From an uncultured Pelagibacteraceae bacterium (GTDB taxonomy: Bacteria; Pseudomonadota; Alphaproteobacteria; Pelagibacterales; Pelagibacteraceae): a DNA stretch of 64,000 nt. The translations under genes were made by a program, and so were the position numbers. Numbering within the stretch: position 1 is the stretch's first letter; each line of letters begins with the position of its first letter. The stretch spans positions 1 through 64,000 of the forward strand of contig CACODG010000004.1 of NCBI GenBank assembly GCA_902625945.1. The letters are read 5' to 3'. Shown in pieces: positions 19,898 through 29,572 of this stretch. Below the pieces are notes generated by a model. The model was not told where the DNA came from, made no database searches, and was given only the letters and a program-made list of their open reading frames with translations.

Positions 19898-21767
19898 TCT
19901 AGGAAATATATTATTATTTTTAAATGTAATCTTAAGTTTAGGAATCATTTATGCTGCTAATAAAAATTTAAAAATATCTGGAGGAGTAGATAAAAATATT
20001 TTTCAACTGAGTTTAATCCAAAGCACATCAATAATTATTTGTTTTTTAGTTTTGATAGCTGCTTTTATCATCTCAGATTTTTCTCTAATTACTGTTTATC
20101 AAAACTCACATTCCTTGAAGCCTTTATTTTATAAGATAGCAGGAACATGGGGAAATCATGAAGGTAGCTTATTGCTTTGGTCCATTATTCTCTCAATATT
20201 TTCTTTTTTATTCTTAGTTTATAACAAAAATCACCCAAAAAAATTTAGACTTTTAACTTTAATAATTCAAAATATTTTAATACTTGGTTTCCTTTTTTTC
20301 ATTCTTTTCAATTCAAATCCTTTTAGTAAAATTTCTCCAATTCCATCAGAAGGTTTAGGTTTAAATCCAATATTACAAGATCCTGCTTTAGCTATTCATC
20401 CTCCATTACTTTATGTAGGTTTCGTCGGCGCATCTATTTATTTTTCAGCAGCAATAGCATCACTAATTACTAATTATTCAGAAAAATCATTTTCTCTTTC
20501 CATAAAAAATTGGGTTTTAATATCTTGGTGTTTTCAAACACTTGGAATTCTTGTTGGTTCTATATGGGCTTACTATGAATTGGGGTGGGGAGGCTTTTGG
20601 TTTTGGGATCCAGTAGAAAATGCTTCTTTGTTACCTTGGTTTGCCATGACAGCTTTATTTCATTCATTAATTGTTTTTGAAAAAAGAAACCTATTTTATT
20701 TTTGGGTGATAATCCTCTGTTTAATTACTTTTACTTTAAGTGTCACAGGAACCTTTTTGGTAAGATCTGGGATTTTAAATTCTGTTCACACATTTGCGAG
20801 CGATCCAAGCAGAGGGGTCTATATATTAATATTTTTAAGTTTGATGATATTTGGATCCATTTTTCTCCTCTTTCAAAAGTATAAAAAAGAAAATTATGAT
20901 TTAAATCGGAACAGTAAAGAAACATTTGTTTTAGTTAATAACTGGTTTATGATGTTTTACTTAATTACCGTTTTGCTAGGAACTATTTATCCAATATTTA
21001 CCGATGCTTTAACAGATAATAAAATCTCGGTAGGCCCACCTTTTTACAATGCAATTATCTTTCCGGTAGTAGTTGTATTTCTCCTATTTATGGCTCTAGG
21101 ACCTAAAGCAAAATGGATAAAAAACAAATTTGAAAACATCAGAATTTATTTTTTTATACTAACCGGCGCGATTGGTTTAAACTTAGCAATAATATTTTTT
21201 TTTAAAAGCTATTCCCTTTTATCTAATTTTATTATTATTAGCGCTCTATTTTTGATAATTTCCTCTTTAATGGATGTAGCAAAAGCTCTTAAAAAAAATA
21301 AATTAGATTTTGCTAGAATTATTTCACATATGTCTTTTGGTTTTTTAGTTTTGTTCATCGGATTGAATGATATTTTCTCGTTAGAAAAAGATTATAATAT
21401 TAAATTAGGGGAAACAAAAAAATTTGAGAATTACTCTATTCAGTTACAAAATTTAGATTTAAAAAATTATAAAAATTATCAAGCAGTTATTGGAAAATTA
21501 GAAATAAGAAATATAAATTCAAATCAAACTAATATTTTAAATCCAGAAATAAGAATTTACAATAAGCCCAAAACTTTAACTTATGAGGCGGCTATAAAAA
21601 CTAGTTTAATTAAAGATTATTATTTAACCATGAGCAATATTGATAGATCAGATTATTACAACATTAAGTTTCAAAAAAAACCATTAATGGCTTGGATCTG
21701 GATATCGGTAATTATGATTGTTGTGGGTGGTTTTATACGACTATTTAGTAATGCAAAAAATAATTAA
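19887..21767 (+). CDS. ccmF: heme lyase CcmF
   Basis: YKIAGTWGNHEGSLLLWSI, LQDPALAIHPPLLYVGFVG, WAYYELGWGGFWFWDPVENASLLPWF. Confidence 0.98.
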   Translation: MLSNLGNILLFLNVILSLGIIYAANKNLKISGGVDKNIFQLSLIQSTSIIICFLVLIAAFIISDFSLITVYQNSHSLKPLFYKIAGTWGNHEGSLLLWSIILSIFSFLFLVYNKNHPKKFRLLTLIIQNILILGFLFFILFNSNPFSKISPIPSEGLGLNPILQDPALAIHPPLLYVGFVGASIYFSAAIASLITNYSEKSFSLSIKNWVLISWCFQTLGILVGSIWAYYELGWGGFWFWDPVENASLLPWFAMTALFHSLIVFEKRNLFYFWVIILCLITFTLSVTGTFLVRSGILNSVHTFASDPSRGVYILIFLSLMIFGSIFLLFQKYKKENYDLNRNSKETFVLVNNWFMMFYLITVLLGTIYPIFTDALTDNKISVGPPFYNAIIFPVVVVFLLFMALGPKAKWIKNKFENIRIYFFILTGAIGLNLAIIFFFKSYSLLSNFIIISALFLIISSLMDVAKALKKNKLDFARIISHMSFGFLVLFIGLNDIFSLEKDYNIKLGETKKFENYSIQLQNLDLKNYKNYQAVIGKLEIRNINSNQTNILNPEIRIYNKPKTLTYEAAIKTSLIKDYYLTMSNIDRSDYYNIKFQKKPLMAWIWISVIMIVVGGFIRLFSNAKNN

Positions 21768-22266
21768 GTTAATAATTTTATTTATTTTTTTATTTGTAAT
21801 AGGCATATTTTATGTAAGCCTAACAAGAGATACTAATTATAATACTTCAAGTTTAATAAATAAGGAGACGCCTGAATTTAAAATTATTTCTTTTGATGAG
21901 TCTAATATCTACACTAGAAACGATATTAAAAAGAATACTTTTACACTAATAAATTTTTGGGCATCTTGGTGTGCACCTTGCAAAATTGAACATCCTATAT
22001 TAATGAAATTATCTCAAACTAAAAATTTAGTGATACTAGGCATCAATTTTAAGGATAAAGAAATTCAAGCTAAATCTTTTTTAAATGAATTAGGTAATCC
22101 ATATGATTTATTAGCAAAAGATGAAAATGGGAAGCAATCAGTTAGATTTGGTGTTTACGGTATTCCAGAAAGCATATTAATTAACAAAAACTTAATGATA
22201 ATAAAAAAATTTGTAGGACCGCTGTCATTTGAAGATTATAACAATATTTTGAAAATTATAGAGTAA
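21751..22266 (+). CDS. ccmG: thiol:disulfide interchange protein DsbE/CcmG
   Basis: TLINFWASWCAPCKIEHPIL thioredoxin motif. Start put at ATG 21751 rather than the upstream TTG at 21718. Confidence 0.93.
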   Translation: MQKIIKLIILFIFLFVIGIFYVSLTRDTNYNTSSLINKETPEFKIISFDESNIYTRNDIKKNTFTLINFWASWCAPCKIEHPILMKLSQTKNLVILGINFKDKEIQAKSFLNELGNPYDLLAKDENGKQSVRFGVYGIPESILINKNLMIIKKFVGPLSFEDYNNILKIIE

Positions 22267-22268
22267 TT

Positions 22269-22634
22269 ATGAAATTAAATTTATTAATATTTATATATAT
22301 ATTTATTTTTTTTTCAAAATTTACTTTTGCAGCAGAGAACACTGTTGATCCAAATCAGATTCATAAAAATTTACGTTGTTTAGTTTGCCAAGGACAATCA
22401 ATTTCAGATTCAAATTCTGATTTTGCTCAAACAATTAAGTTAGTCGTAAAAGATCTAATTGATGAGGGAAAAACAGAGGAAGAAATTTACTCATTTATGT
22501 CAGATAAATATGGAGACTGGATCGTGTTTAAACCTCAATTTAATATCCAAAATTCCCTATTGTGGATTTTGCCATATATTGTCTTAATTTTTGGAGGTTT
22601 TTTCATTTTCTCTTTTCTAAAAAAGAGGCAATAA
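22269..22634 (+). CDS. ccmH: cytochrome c-type biogenesis protein CcmH (CcmL-type)
   Basis: LRCLVCQGQSISDSNSDFAQ...YSFMSDKYGDWIVFKP. Confidence 0.96.
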   Translation: MKLNLLIFIYIFIFFSKFTFAAENTVDPNQIHKNLRCLVCQGQSISDSNSDFAQTIKLVVKDLIDEGKTEEEIYSFMSDKYGDWIVFKPQFNIQNSLLWILPYIVLIFGGFFIFSFLKKRQ

Positions 22635-22683
22635 AACTTTAAAGGAAACTGTACATATTAAACATTTAGTTGTATTTTTTTAT

Positions 22684-23187
22684 ATGAAATTAAAACTGCT
22701 AATAAGTTTGTTATCTACTTTCATCATTTTTGTTCATGCACAAGCAGAACAAGGAAATGCAGATATCTCATTTTACACCGGAACTTTTGATGTAGTAGAT
22801 AAAGAAGGGGATGATCAAACCACTCTATTTGGAATAGAACACAAAGATCCAAACTTATTTAGGGATACTTTACTTGGAAAGTTCAAACCTGTTACAGGAG
22901 CTTTTATGACAGGAAATAGTTCAGTTTATCTTTACACAGGGATAGAGGGACAATATGGAATTGGTCCCTTAAATATTTTGCCGAGTTTTACCCCAGGTTA
23001 TTATGAGAAAGGTGACGGAAAAGATTTAGGTAGTGTACTAGAATTTAAAAGTGAGGTTAAAATAGGTCTGGATATTTTCGAAAATTCTAAATTAAGTTAC
23101 AGTTACAGTCATATTTCAAATAATGACTGGGGTGATACTAATCCAGGAACAGATAATCAACAAATTACTTTTTCAAAAAACTTTTAA
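22684..23187 (+). CDS. secreted protein, possible PagL-like lipid A 3-O-deacylase
   Basis: Signal peptide plus beta-rich protein with a C-terminal SHISNNDWGDTNPGTD segment resembling the PagL catalytic H-x-S-N...NPG region. Confidence 0.5.
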   Translation: MKLKLLISLLSTFIIFVHAQAEQGNADISFYTGTFDVVDKEGDDQTTLFGIEHKDPNLFRDTLLGKFKPVTGAFMTGNSSVYLYTGIEGQYGIGPLNILPSFTPGYYEKGDGKDLGSVLEFKSEVKIGLDIFENSKLSYSYSHISNNDWGDTNPGTDNQQITFSKNF

Positions 23188-23192
23188 TAATA

Positions 23193-24341
23193 ATGAGTCT
23201 TGAAGATTGTTATAATTTTGAAGATTTTAGAAGATTAGCAAAAAAAAATTTACCAGCCCCAATTTTTCATTACATAGATGGAGGCTCTGATGACGAGACT
23301 ACTTTAAAAAGAAACACAGAGTCATTTTTAAAATGTGATTTGGTGCCTAATATACTAGCAAGTGTTGGGGAGCCTGATATCTCAACAACTGTTTTTGGTC
23401 AAAAAATTGATATGCCTTTATTTCTGGCACCAACTGCGATGCAAAGATTATATCATCATGATGGAGATAAAGCATCCGCTAGAGCTGCAGAAAAATTTGG
23501 AACATTTTACAGTATGTCGACTATGGCAACTTCTTCTATTGAGGAAATAGCCAATGTTGCAAGTGGACCTAAGATGTTTCAACTTTATATTCATAAAGAT
23601 CAGGGTTTAACAGATAATTTAATAGATAGATGTAAAACAGCAGGATTTAAATCTTTGTGTTTAACTGTTGATACAGTTGTAGCAGGAAATAGAGAAAGAG
23701 ATCATAAGTGGGGTTTTACCACGCCACCAAAATTAACTTTAAAAAGTATTATGAGTTTTGCAATGCATCCTAAGTGGGCGTTCAACTATTTGACTAATAA
23801 AAAATTTGAGTTAGCAAATGTTTCTCATTGGACAAAAAAAGGATCTAGTATTGCTAAAGGAGTAATGGATTATATCAACGAACAATATGATCCAGCGATG
23901 AGCTGGAAAGATGCTGAGTATGTTGTGAAAAAATGGGGAGGACCATTTGCATTAAAAGGTGTTATGTCAGTCGAAGATGCAAAAAGAGCGATTGATATTG
24001 GAGCTTCGGCAATTTTGTTATCCAATCATGGTGGAAGACAATTAGATGGTTCACGATCACCCTTTGACCAACTGCCAGCAATAAAAGAAGCGGTGGGAGA
24101 TAAGCTAGAAATTATTTTGGACGGAGGGATAAGAAGGGGCACTCATGTTTTAAAGGCTTTGTCATTGGGTGCAACAGCTTGTAGTTTTGGAAAAGGTTTT
24201 TTATTTGCTTTAGGTGCCGGCGGACAAGCTGGAGTAGAGCAAATTTTAAAAAGAATGAGAGAGGAAATAAGAAGAGATATGATTTTATTAGGCTGTAAAA
24301 GCATAAAAGAGCTTAATAGCTCAAAAATTGCATACAGGTGA
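23193..24341 (+). CDS. FMN-dependent alpha-hydroxy acid dehydrogenase (LldD-like)
   Basis: PIFHYIDGGSDDETTL, APTAMQRLYHHDGDKASARAAEKF, ILLSNHGGRQLDGSRSPFDQLPAI, LDGGIRRGTHVLKALSLGA. Confidence 0.93.
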   Translation: MSLEDCYNFEDFRRLAKKNLPAPIFHYIDGGSDDETTLKRNTESFLKCDLVPNILASVGEPDISTTVFGQKIDMPLFLAPTAMQRLYHHDGDKASARAAEKFGTFYSMSTMATSSIEEIANVASGPKMFQLYIHKDQGLTDNLIDRCKTAGFKSLCLTVDTVVAGNRERDHKWGFTTPPKLTLKSIMSFAMHPKWAFNYLTNKKFELANVSHWTKKGSSIAKGVMDYINEQYDPAMSWKDAEYVVKKWGGPFALKGVMSVEDAKRAIDIGASAILLSNHGGRQLDGSRSPFDQLPAIKEAVGDKLEIILDGGIRRGTHVLKALSLGATACSFGKGFLFALGAGGQAGVEQILKRMREEIRRDMILLGCKSIKELNSSKIAYR

Positions 24342-24390
24342 TGCAATTTGTGAGTTTGAAAAATGTTTAAAATTTTAATAAAAATTTAAT

Positions 24391-25554
24391 ATGAAATTAG
24401 CAAAAAATTTAGATCGATTAGGAACCGAAACAGCTTTTAGTGTTTTAGCAGAGGCTAAGAAACTTGAAGCTCAAGGTAAAGAAATGATCCATTTAGGTTT
24501 GGGTCAACCCGATTTTAAAACACCCCAGCATATTATGGATGCAGCAAAAAAAGCAATCGATGATGGACACCATGGATATGTTTTAGCTAATGGTATTACT
24601 GAATGTAGGCAAGCTGTTTCTAGAAAAATTAAAAGTTTATATAAAAAAGAAGTAGACCCCGAGAGAATTATGATCATGCCAGGCGGAAAACCTACAATGT
24701 ATTATGCTATTCAAATGATCGGTGAGCCAGGTGCAGAGATAGTTCATCCAACGCCTGGATTTCCAATTTATGAGTCCATGATTAATTACACTGGAGCAAA
24801 AGCTGTTCCTTATGATTTAACAAAAGAAAAAGATTTAAAATTCGATCCAGAAAAAATTTTATCTTTGATAACTGATAAAACAAGATTGGTTATTTTAATT
24901 AACCCAAATAATCCAACAGGTAGTTTTGTTGAAAAGCCCGCGATAGATTTTCTGGCAGAGGGACTTAAGAAGCATCCACATGTCTATATACTAAGTGATG
25001 AAATTTATAGTAGACAAATTTTTGATGGAAAGCAAATGCCTACATTTTTTAATTACCCTGATCTACAAGATAGATTAATAGTGTTAGATGGATGGAGCAA
25101 AGCTTACTCTATGACTGGTTGGAGAATGGGTTGGAGTGTGTGGCCAGAGAGTTTAATCTCGCATGTAACTAAATTAGCAATAAATAGTTTCTCATGTGTG
25201 AATGCCCCTTCACAATTTGCAGGAATAGCTGCGCTCGATGGACCTGATGATTCTATTCATCACATGATGGAAAAATTCGATCAAAGGAGAAAATTAATTC
25301 ATAAAGGATTAAACGATTTACCAGGTGTGGAATGTAGCATGCCAGGTGGGGCTTTTTATGCTTTTCCAAATGTAAAGGGAACAGGCATGAGCGGAAGTGA
25401 ATTTTCAAAGAAATGTATGCATGAAGCAGGTGTGGCAATTGTTCCAGGAACAGCTTTTGGTAAAACATCAGTTGATTACGTACGTTTTAGCTTTGCCGCT
25501 TCAAGGGATAACATACAAAAAGCACTAGAAAAAATATCAAAAATGCTTAAGTAG
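24391..25554 (+). CDS. class I/II PLP-dependent aminotransferase
   Basis: IHLGLGQPDFKTPQHI, INPNNPTGS, SDEIYSRQIF, DGWSKAYSMTGWRMGW (PLP lysine). Confidence 0.92.
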   Translation: MKLAKNLDRLGTETAFSVLAEAKKLEAQGKEMIHLGLGQPDFKTPQHIMDAAKKAIDDGHHGYVLANGITECRQAVSRKIKSLYKKEVDPERIMIMPGGKPTMYYAIQMIGEPGAEIVHPTPGFPIYESMINYTGAKAVPYDLTKEKDLKFDPEKILSLITDKTRLVILINPNNPTGSFVEKPAIDFLAEGLKKHPHVYILSDEIYSRQIFDGKQMPTFFNYPDLQDRLIVLDGWSKAYSMTGWRMGWSVWPESLISHVTKLAINSFSCVNAPSQFAGIAALDGPDDSIHHMMEKFDQRRKLIHKGLNDLPGVECSMPGGAFYAFPNVKGTGMSGSEFSKKCMHEAGVAIVPGTAFGKTSVDYVRFSFAASRDNIQKALEKISKMLK

Positions 25555-25556
25555 GA

Positions 25557-27059
25557 TTGATTATGAGCAGTTTACAAATGCCAAAAGTTGATAACGCGAT
25601 TGTGTCTAAAAAAGACAAAATTGCTTCAGATCTTCGTAGAATTATAAATCCAAAAAATGTTCTGTCTAATTTGGATGAATTAAGACCTTTTGAAACCGAC
25701 GGTTTGACAGCGTATAGACAAATGCCTCTTCTAGTTGTCATGCCTGAGACTGCAGAGGAAGTTAGTCAAATTTTAAAATATTGCAATGAAAATAAAGTTA
25801 AGGTAGTTCCAAGAGGAGCTGGAACAGGCCTATCTGGTGGTTCAATGCCCTTAGAAGATTGTGTTTTAATTGCAATGGGTAAATTTAATAAGATTATTGA
25901 AATCGATTATGAAAATAGATGTGTTGTTACACAACCTTGCGTAACAAATTTAGCTATTACTCACGCTGTTCAAGATAAAGGTTTTTATTATGCACCAGAT
26001 CCATCAAGCCAAATCGCATGTTCTATTGGTGGAAATGTTGCTGAAAATTCTGGAGGAGTTCACTCTCTCAAATACGGCGCTACTACGAATAATCTTTTGG
26101 GTATCGAGGTAGTCCTAATGGATGGAACCATAACTAAGTTTGGCGGGAAAGCAATGGATGCTGAAGGATACGATTTTCTAGGCTTGATGACAGGATCAGA
26201 GGGTTTACTTGGCGTTATAACAGAGGTAACTGTAAAAATATTAAAATCTCCTGAAGTTGTTAAAGCGGCTTTAGTGGGCTTTCCTTCAATCGAGGATGCT
26301 GGAAACTGTGTTGCACAAATAATCGCAGAGGGATGTATACCAGCCGGTATGGAAATAATGGATAAAGCATTAACAAAAGCGACTAACGATTATTCCAAAG
26401 CAGGTTATCCAACCGATGCTGAAGCTATGATGATTATTGAATTTGATGGTACAGAACATGAAGTTGAAGCTTATATTCAGAAAGCAAAAGAAATCGCTGA
26501 AAAAAATAATTCATCAAGTTTAAAAATTAGTAAATCTAATGCAGAGAGACTAAAATTTTGGGCCGGAAGAAAAGCAGCTTTTCCAGCTTGTGGAGTTCTT
26601 GCCCCTGACTATATGTGTATGGACGGATCAATTCCAAGAGGAAAGCTTGCTGAGGTTTTAAACGAAATCTCAAGGTTGTCTAAGAAATATAACTTGCCAG
26701 TTGCTAATGCGTTCCATGCAGGAGATGGAAATCTTCACCCTTTAATAATGTTTGATGCAAATGATAAAGATTCTTTAAGAAAATGCGAGGAATTCGGAGC
26801 TGATATCTTAAAGTACTGCGTTAAAGTTGGAGGTGCGCTAACAGGAGAACACGGTGTGGGTATTGAGAAGCGAGAATTAATGTGCGAAGCATTCAATGAT
26901 AAAGACATACAGCAACAATTAACAATTAAAGTAGCTTTAGATCCAAATTCATTATTAAATCCAGGCAAAGTTTATCCAATACTTAGAAAATGTGCTGAGG
27001 AAGGAAGAGTTCATGTCCATGGAGGAAAAACAAAATTCCCAGACATCCCTAGATTTTAA
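25557..27059 (+). CDS. glcD: glycolate oxidase subunit GlcD (FAD-linked oxidase)
   Basis: VVPRGAGTGLSGGSMPLEDCVLIAM, CSIGGNVAENSGGVHSLKYGAT, FHAGDGNLHPLI, GGALTGEHGVGIEKRELM. Confidence 0.95.
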   Translation: MIMSSLQMPKVDNAIVSKKDKIASDLRRIINPKNVLSNLDELRPFETDGLTAYRQMPLLVVMPETAEEVSQILKYCNENKVKVVPRGAGTGLSGGSMPLEDCVLIAMGKFNKIIEIDYENRCVVTQPCVTNLAITHAVQDKGFYYAPDPSSQIACSIGGNVAENSGGVHSLKYGATTNNLLGIEVVLMDGTITKFGGKAMDAEGYDFLGLMTGSEGLLGVITEVTVKILKSPEVVKAALVGFPSIEDAGNCVAQIIAEGCIPAGMEIMDKALTKATNDYSKAGYPTDAEAMMIIEFDGTEHEVEAYIQKAKEIAEKNNSSSLKISKSNAERLKFWAGRKAAFPACGVLAPDYMCMDGSIPRGKLAEVLNEISRLSKKYNLPVANAFHAGDGNLHPLIMFDANDKDSLRKCEEFGADILKYCVKVGGALTGEHGVGIEKRELMCEAFNDKDIQQQLTIKVALDPNSLLNPGKVYPILRKCAEEGRVHVHGGKTKFPDIPRF

Positions 27060-28272
27060 TCAAAACATTTTTAAACCATCTTCTAGAGAGGAAATAGTTG
27101 AGATAGTAAAAAATTGTTACAGAAAAAATATTCCTTTAGAAATAAACGGTTTAAAATCAAAAAATAAAATTGGCAGAAACTTCCAGTCTGAAAAAACTTT
27201 AGACCTATCTAACTATAAAGGTATAATTGATTACAAGCCTGAGGAGCTTTATATAAAGGTTAAATCAGGTACACCTCTTAAAGAAATAGTAGAGGAGCTC
27301 GATAAGAATAATCAACAACTGGCATTTGAACCAAATGATTTTGGTTACTTGTTTTCTGGAGAAAGCAACAGTGGTTCTATTGGTGGAGTTGTCTCATGTA
27401 ATTTCGCTGGTTCTAGAAGATTTAAAGTTGGTAGTGTTCGAGATCATATACTTGGTTTCCAAGGGATTAATGGAAAAGGTGAAATTATTAAATCAGGTGG
27501 AACTGTAGTAAAAAATGTTACTGGTTATGACTTAAGTAAGTTAATATCAGGGTCTTTTGGTACACTTACAATATTAACAGAACTTTCAATAAAAGTATTA
27601 CCAAAACCCGAAACAAGTAAAACTTTGGTAATAAAGAATCCTCATCTTAAAAAAGCATTAGACTATCTTGGAAAAGGGTTGTCATCCTCAACCGACCCAT
27701 CAGGCGGAGTATTTTATCCAGATTATTTTGGAAAAAATTTTATTTTAAATGATCTTACGCATGATGGAGGCTTAACGGCCATTAGAATTGAGGGCCCAAT
27801 AAACTCTGTGGATCAAAGATTAGATAGGTTATCTAAAGAATTAGGTCTTTTAAATCAAGAGCTCTCAATTTTAGACAATGAGCAAAGCAATATTTTTTGG
27901 GGTCGAACTAAAAATTTGGAAGTTTTTAAGAGTTTAAAAGGTAATTTATTAAGAATTGTTGTTCCGATAAGTGAGACTTTAAAAGTTATACAAAAATTCA
28001 AAAATTATGAGATAAAATATTTTATTGACTGGGGAGGAAGCCTAGTTTGGTTTTCAATTGATCAATTAAATACCAAAATACTGAGTGAAATCAAAGAAAT
28101 AGTAAAAAAACATCAAGGTTATATTACATTAATTAAAATTGAGGAAGATCTCAAAGCCTCTGCTGATATTTTTACAATAGATCCAATTAAGTATAAAATA
28201 AGTGAAAAAATTAAAAGAAGTTTTGATCCTAAAAGGATTTTTAACCCAGGGAAAATGTACACAGGAATTTAA
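27013..28272 (+). CDS. glcE: glycolate oxidase subunit GlcE
   Basis: FAD-binding domain SGESNSGSIGGVVSCNFAGSRRFKVGSVRDHILGFQGINGKGEIIKSGGTVVKNVTGYDLSKLISGSFG; start at ATG 27013 preferred over the track start. Confidence 0.93.
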   Translation: MSMEEKQNSQTSLDFNQNIFKPSSREEIVEIVKNCYRKNIPLEINGLKSKNKIGRNFQSEKTLDLSNYKGIIDYKPEELYIKVKSGTPLKEIVEELDKNNQQLAFEPNDFGYLFSGESNSGSIGGVVSCNFAGSRRFKVGSVRDHILGFQGINGKGEIIKSGGTVVKNVTGYDLSKLISGSFGTLTILTELSIKVLPKPETSKTLVIKNPHLKKALDYLGKGLSSSTDPSGGVFYPDYFGKNFILNDLTHDGGLTAIRIEGPINSVDQRLDRLSKELGLLNQELSILDNEQSNIFWGRTKNLEVFKSLKGNLLRIVVPISETLKVIQKFKNYEIKYFIDWGGSLVWFSIDQLNTKILSEIKEIVKKHQGYITLIKIEEDLKASADIFTIDPIKYKISEKIKRSFDPKRIFNPGKMYTGI

Positions 28273-29571
28273 ATGCAGACCTCATTCACCGATAAACAAC
28301 TTCAAGATAAAGATAATAAAACAAGTGAGACAATAATTAGAAAATGTGTTCACTGTGGGATGTGTAATGCAACTTGTCCTACTTATGGAATTAATGGTGA
28401 AGAACTAGAGGGGCCACGAGGAAGGATATACCTAATCAAAGATATGTTAGAGAATAAAAAACCAGCAACTAAAGAAATTGCAAAACATATAGACAGCTGT
28501 TTATCTTGTTATTCGTGCATGACTACATGTCCATCTGGAGTAAATTACATGCATTTAATTGATCACGGAAGAAATTATGTTGAAGAGACATATAAAAGAC
28601 CTTTTTTAGATAGATTATTTAGAAATATTCTCTCATTTGTATTACCAAGACCTAAAATGTTTTTGATGATGGCTTGGTCCTCTAAAATTGTAAAACCATT
28701 AAGCTTTTTATTTCCAAAATTTTTAAGAAACGCACTTAATTTAATGCCAGATAAGATACCTGGAAAGAAACTAAAAGAACAAAAAATTTATGAGGTTACG
28801 AAAGGTAAAAAAGTTTCAAGAGTTGCACTATTGACAGGATGTGTTCAAAGAGTAATTTCACCTGAGATAAATGAGTCGACCATACGACTTCTGAATAGAC
28901 ATAATGTTGAAGTTGTTGTTATGCCGGACATATATTGCTGTGGCTCTTTAAATCACCATTTAGGAAAACAAAAATTAGCTCATGAGTCCTTCAAGAATAA
29001 TATAAATAGTTGGTATGATGAATATCTTAAGAATGGATTAGATGCTATAATAAGCAATACATCAGGTTGTGGTACAACTCTAAAAGATTACGGGCATATT
29101 TTTAAAAATGACAAAGATCTGAAAAAAAAGGCAAAAAAAATTTCTGAATTGACAAAAGATATCACTGAGTACTTAGACGAGAATTTAAAGTTAAATATAA
29201 ATCTTAAAACTGAAAAAAAATATAAAATTGCATATCATTCTGCCTGTTCGATGCAACACGGACAAAAAGTTCATCAACAGCCTAAAGATTTAATCTCAAA
29301 AACAGGCAACGAGGTTCTTGAAATACCAGAGGGACATTTATGTTGCGGATCTGCTGGAACTTATAATATACTTCATCAAAAAATGGCGAAATCTTTATTG
29401 AAAAATAAAGTAAAAAATATTGAAAAAATTTCACCTGATTTTATTTCAACTGGTAACATTGGCTGTATGACACAAATTTCCTCAGGGACTAGGATTCCAA
29501 TTATTCATACAGTTGAATTGCTTGATTGGTTTACCGGAGGTCCAAAACCAAATAAATTAAACAATTTCTAA
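28273..29571 (+). CDS. glcF: glycolate oxidase iron-sulfur subunit GlcF
   Basis: Two 4Fe-4S motifs CVHCGMCNATCPTYG and CLSCYSCMTTCPSGV, CCG domains. Confidence 0.95.
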   Translation: MQTSFTDKQLQDKDNKTSETIIRKCVHCGMCNATCPTYGINGEELEGPRGRIYLIKDMLENKKPATKEIAKHIDSCLSCYSCMTTCPSGVNYMHLIDHGRNYVEETYKRPFLDRLFRNILSFVLPRPKMFLMMAWSSKIVKPLSFLFPKFLRNALNLMPDKIPGKKLKEQKIYEVTKGKKVSRVALLTGCVQRVISPEINESTIRLLNRHNVEVVVMPDIYCCGSLNHHLGKQKLAHESFKNNINSWYDEYLKNGLDAIISNTSGCGTTLKDYGHIFKNDKDLKKKAKKISELTKDITEYLDENLKLNINLKTEKKYKIAYHSACSMQHGQKVHQQPKDLISKTGNEVLEIPEGHLCCGSAGTYNILHQKMAKSLLKNKVKNIEKISPDFISTGNIGCMTQISSGTRIPIIHTVELLDWFTGGPKPNKLNNF

Positions 29572-29572
29572 A

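Noticed and set aside
25500-25560. Glycolate-responsive riboswitch in front of glcD
   Set aside because: Only a few bases separate the aminotransferase stop from the glcD start, leaving no room for a leader; the block is tightly packed from 23193 on.
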